Source of the DNA: Planctomycetaceae bacterium
GTDB taxonomy: Bacteria; Planctomycetota; Phycisphaerae; Phycisphaerales; SM1A02
Length of the DNA stretch: 5,834 nucleotides
Direction: 5' to 3'
Assembly: GCA_002684315.1 (NCBI GenBank)
Contig: NYVB01000192.1
Coordinates: forward strand, 1-5,834
In this document: piece after piece, positions 4,216-5,834 of the stretch
Position numbering within the stretch: position 1 is the stretch's first letter
Layout: every line of letters starts with the position of its first letter
The notes under the pieces: generated by a model
Databases searched by the model: none
What the model was told of the DNA's origin: nothing
Seen by the model: the letters and a program-made list of their open reading frames with translations, nothing else
Made by a program: the position numbers and the translations under genes

Positions 4216-5703
4216 ATGGTTCGTCACCTCGCACTGTTGGGATGCCTCTCCATGGTCGTTCCCTCCACATTCGTTCAGGCTCAGCGTGCCATCGAGGCAC
4301 CCTTGACCAAAGACGGCATCCCGACATTCAAAATCGATCTGGGCGGGGCACAGGACGGCAGTCTTGCTGGAGCCTGCGACCAGCAGATCAGCTCGCACAC
4401 CGACGCGGATTTTTCCGGTGGATCCTTCGTGCTGCAGGCGGGCTTCGCCGAACAGGAAATGGCGGCGGCTTCCTACGTCCTCCCTGAAGATGTCTGGCCG
4501 ATTCGGATCGACCTCTTCGAGGTCATCGTGGGAACACAGGGGGCCAATACCAGTACCACCACTGAATGGACGGTCATCTTCTACGAAGGCACTCCTGAAT
4601 CCGGTATTCCCATCTTCCAGTTTTCATCCGATGGAGAGCTTCTTCCTCACATCGTTCTGCCACCGGGAACGGGTCTGATCAACGTCCAGCTGACGGTCGA
4701 CCCGAACGACCCCAAGCAGATCTTTCTGGAAAACAACGGGTCGAGCACCTTCAGCGTGGCGTTTCGAATCGACAAGCACAACAGTCAGACTCAGAACCCC
4801 TGCCTGGTCGGACCGCCCACGTGTTGCAATGCCTTTCCGTCCACGGATTCAAGTGGGCTGGACATGCCCTCCGAAAACTGGCTCTTCGCCGTGGATTGTG
4901 GAATCTTCGGGTGTGCTTCCGGGTGGACTCCATTCTCCCAACTTCCCTCGATCTGCAGGCCGTCGGGCGATTGGGTCATGCGTGCCAGTTGGACACCGAC
5001 GAACTGTTCAGATCAAACCGGCTCCTGCTGTCTGTCAGACGGAACCTGCGCCAACAACACGCTTGAATCCGACTGCGAAAGCGTCGGAGGAACCTACGGT
5101 GGCCCCGGTACGGTGTGTGATGGTGGTGTGTGTGATCCCGATGACGGCGATGTGCCATGCTGTTTCGAGGCCACCAGTGGATGCATCGAGCTTTCTCGGG
5201 AAAATTGTCTGGCGGCAGGCGGGTCACCCGGTGCACCTGGTGTTTCTTGTTCGGAACAGATCTGTTTTCCAAGTGGTGCGGTCTGTCTACCCGACGGCAG
5301 TTGTCTCAATGGACTGACGCCCGAAGATGCGGCGGCGCTGGGAGGTGTCTTCGTCGGTGACGGAACAACCTGTCTCGACGTCTTCTGTCCTCAACCTGTC
5401 GGGTCCTGTTGCTTCGCTACTGGTTTCTGCCTTGAACTGACCGAGAGCGAATGTGCGCAAGTCGGTGCCACTTGGGGGGGCATCGACAGTAACTGCGATG
5501 ATCTCGATGAAAACGGCACGGCCGATGTCTGTGAGGCAACCGGTGATTCAGGTGATATCAACGGTGATGGCTTCATCAACGGTACCGATCTCGCCTTGCT
5601 TCTCTCTGCCTGGGGCACTGCGGACAGCGACGCCGACATCGACGGCAACGGCGTGGTCAATGGCGGAGATCTCACGGTTCTGCTTTCAGGATGGACCGGC
5701 TGA
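4216..5703 (+). CDS. Secreted Cys-rich-repeat protein with C-terminal dockerin-like domain
   Basis: A 495-residue exported protein. Residues 1-22 form a signal peptide (Arg3, hydrophobic core, probable cleavage after VQA, leaving QRA). Residues about 30-190 are rich in beta-type sequence and low in cysteine and probably form a beta-sandwich that I do not recognise. A Cys-containing linker follows (about 196-264), with PTCCNAFPSTDSSG (201-214) and ICRPSGDWVMRASW (247-260). Four repeats of about 40 residues come next (268-439), with the pattern CC-x5/6-C-x7/8-C-x13-C-x4-C. The fourth runs into an acidic DLDENGTADVCE stretch (429-440), a likely Ca-binding loop. The C-terminus is a dockerin-like pair of EF-hand-type loops: DINGDGFINGTD (447-458) and DIDGNGVVNGGD (474-485), each followed by a hydrophobic helix. 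This architecture is common in predicted secreted planctomycete proteins, where the dockerin-like end may serve anchoring or complex assembly. No enzymatic motif is visible. The gene appears monocistronic, with its own promoter-like site upstream and a convergent tRNA downstream. Confidence 0.9.
   Translation: MVRHLALLGCLSMVVPSTFVQAQRAIEAPLTKDGIPTFKIDLGGAQDGSLAGACDQQISSHTDADFSGGSFVLQAGFAEQEMAAASYVLPEDVWPIRIDLFEVIVGTQGANTSTTTEWTVIFYEGTPESGIPIFQFSSDGELLPHIVLPPGTGLINVQLTVDPNDPKQIFLENNGSSTFSVAFRIDKHNSQTQNPCLVGPPTCCNAFPSTDSSGLDMPSENWLFAVDCGIFGCASGWTPFSQLPSICRPSGDWVMRASWTPTNCSDQTGSCCLSDGTCANNTLESDCESVGGTYGGPGTVCDGGVCDPDDGDVPCCFEATSGCIELSRENCLAAGGSPGAPGVSCSEQICFPSGAVCLPDGSCLNGLTPEDAAALGGVFVGDGTTCLDVFCPQPVGSCCFATGFCLELTESECAQVGATWGGIDSNCDDLDENGTADVCEATGDSGDINGDGFINGTDLALLLSAWGTADSDADIDGNGVVNGGDLTVLLSGWTG
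5017..5532 (+). repeat. Four tandem Cys-rich protein repeats within the secreted protein
   Basis: Residues 268-308, 312-350, 353-391 and 396-439 align as one unit: Cys-Cys, a short turn with Gly and Cys, a helix-like segment with Cys, Gly-Gly, then Cys-x4-Cys. Cysteines are 271, 272, 278, 287, 301, 306 in unit 1 and 315, 316, 323, 331, 345, 350 in unit 2. Unit 3 has only four (357, 363, 386, 391). Unit 4 has 398, 399, 405, 413, 427, with the last delayed to 439. The repeats are diverged at both protein and DNA level, so they are old duplications. Confidence 0.85.
5554..5694 (+). other. Dockerin-like domain coding segment
   Basis: Residues 447-493 form two 12-residue Ca-binding loops of the D-x-N/D-x-D/N-G-x-x-N-x-x-D type (Asp447, Asn449, Asp451, Asn455, Asp458; Asp474, Asp476, Asn478, Asn482, Asp485). 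Each is followed by a Leu-rich helix ending in Trp. This is the dockerin type I pattern. The protein ends three or so residues after it. Confidence 0.85.
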
Positions 5704-5716
5704 TTGGACACCTATG

Positions 5717-5747
5717 AAAAAGGAGCCACGGATTTCCGTGACTCCTT
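5717..5747 (-). terminator. Strong intrinsic terminator of the tRNA-Ser gene
   Basis: AAGGAG (5720-5725) pairs with CTCCTT (5742-5747) and CACGG (5727-5731) with CCGTG (5736-5740): an 11-bp stem with one C/A mismatch and a 4-base loop. Read on the minus strand the stem runs into TTTTT (complement of A at 5717-5721), as expected of an intrinsic terminator 8 bases beyond the tRNA 3' end. The plus strand lacks a T-run after the stem, so it is less likely to serve as an efficient terminator for the secreted-protein gene. Confidence 0.8.
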
Positions 5748-5754
5748 CATCAAG

Positions 5755-5834
5755 CGGAGAAGGAGGGATTCGAACCCTCGATGACCCGGAGGCCATACCG
5801 GTTTTCGAGACCGGCGCGTTCAGCCGCTCCGCCA
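5755..5834 (-). tRNA. trnS-CGA: tRNA-Ser, anticodon CGA (5' acceptor strand outside window)
   Basis: On the minus strand the window opens at position T8 of a class II tRNA. A D-stem GCG/CGC with a GG-containing loop is followed by an anticodon stem CCGGT/ACCGG around the loop CTCGAAA, with anticodon CGA at 5805-5807, reading serine codon UCG. Next come a long variable arm (TGGCC/GGTCA stem, TCCG loop), as expected for tRNA-Ser, and a T-arm GAGGG/CCCTC with loop TTCGAAT. The 3' acceptor strand CTTCTCC ends with discriminator G (5755). The next bases are CTT, so CCA is not encoded. The missing 5' strand should read GGAGAAG just past the right edge. Confidence 0.96.

Noticed and set aside
4234..4245. 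Possible lipobox LLGC at residues 7-10 of the secreted protein
   Set aside because: It falls too early, leaving almost no hydrophobic region before the Cys. The following hydrophobic stretch and VQA-Q site fit an ordinary signal peptidase I cleavage.
4829..5317. A 162-codon open frame in another frame inside the secreted-protein gene
   Set aside because: The main frame shows a signal peptide, repeats and a dockerin domain across this stretch; the alternative frame shows nothing recognisable.

Overview
The window looks like a piece of a planctomycete chromosome, most likely class Phycisphaerae. The main pointer is the secreted protein at 4216-5703: a signal peptide, cysteine-rich repeats of about 40 residues, an acidic 'DLDENGTADVCE' stretch and a C-terminal dockerin-like domain ending in '..LLLSAWG..LLSGW'. 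That architecture is familiar from predicted secreted proteins of this lineage. Assignment by sequence style is an inference; no marker gene here fixes the taxon.

Layout, left to right. (1) 1-462, plus strand: the 3' part of an unrecognised, probably helical protein that runs in from beyond the left edge. It is followed after 37 bases by a fumarylacetoacetate-hydrolase-family enzyme (500-1159), probably in the same transcript. (2) 1165-3610, minus strand: a compact overlapping block read clc -> rnpA -> yidD. It holds a two-CBS-domain CLC chloride channel/transporter, the RNase P protein and the YidD membrane-insertion factor. The junctions are TGATG and ATGA, so translation is probably coupled. 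The FAH gene and yidD converge with only 5 bases between their stop codons. (3) 3611-3753: divergent intergenic region. (4) 3754-3993, plus: a small RNA polymerase omega subunit (rpoZ). (5) 3994-4215: 222 bases of T-rich intergenic DNA with a modest terminator after rpoZ and a promoter/operator-like cluster before the next gene. (6) 4216-5703, plus: the secreted cysteine-repeat/dockerin protein. (7) 5717-5834, minus: a strong terminator hairpin and a tRNA-Ser(CGA) gene whose 5' acceptor strand lies beyond the right edge.

The genes are mostly housekeeping (tRNA processing, membrane-protein insertion, transcription, a tRNA) beside one metabolic enzyme, one anion transporter and one lineage-type exported protein. 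I see no mobile element, CRISPR array, defence module or obviously new multi-gene system. The observations most worth checking are the unusual selectivity and gating residues of the CLC protein, the coupling of rnpA-yidD to clc instead of rpmH, the loss of the central Asn in the RnpA 'RNR' motif, and the paired cysteine loss in the third Cys-rich repeat of the secreted protein.
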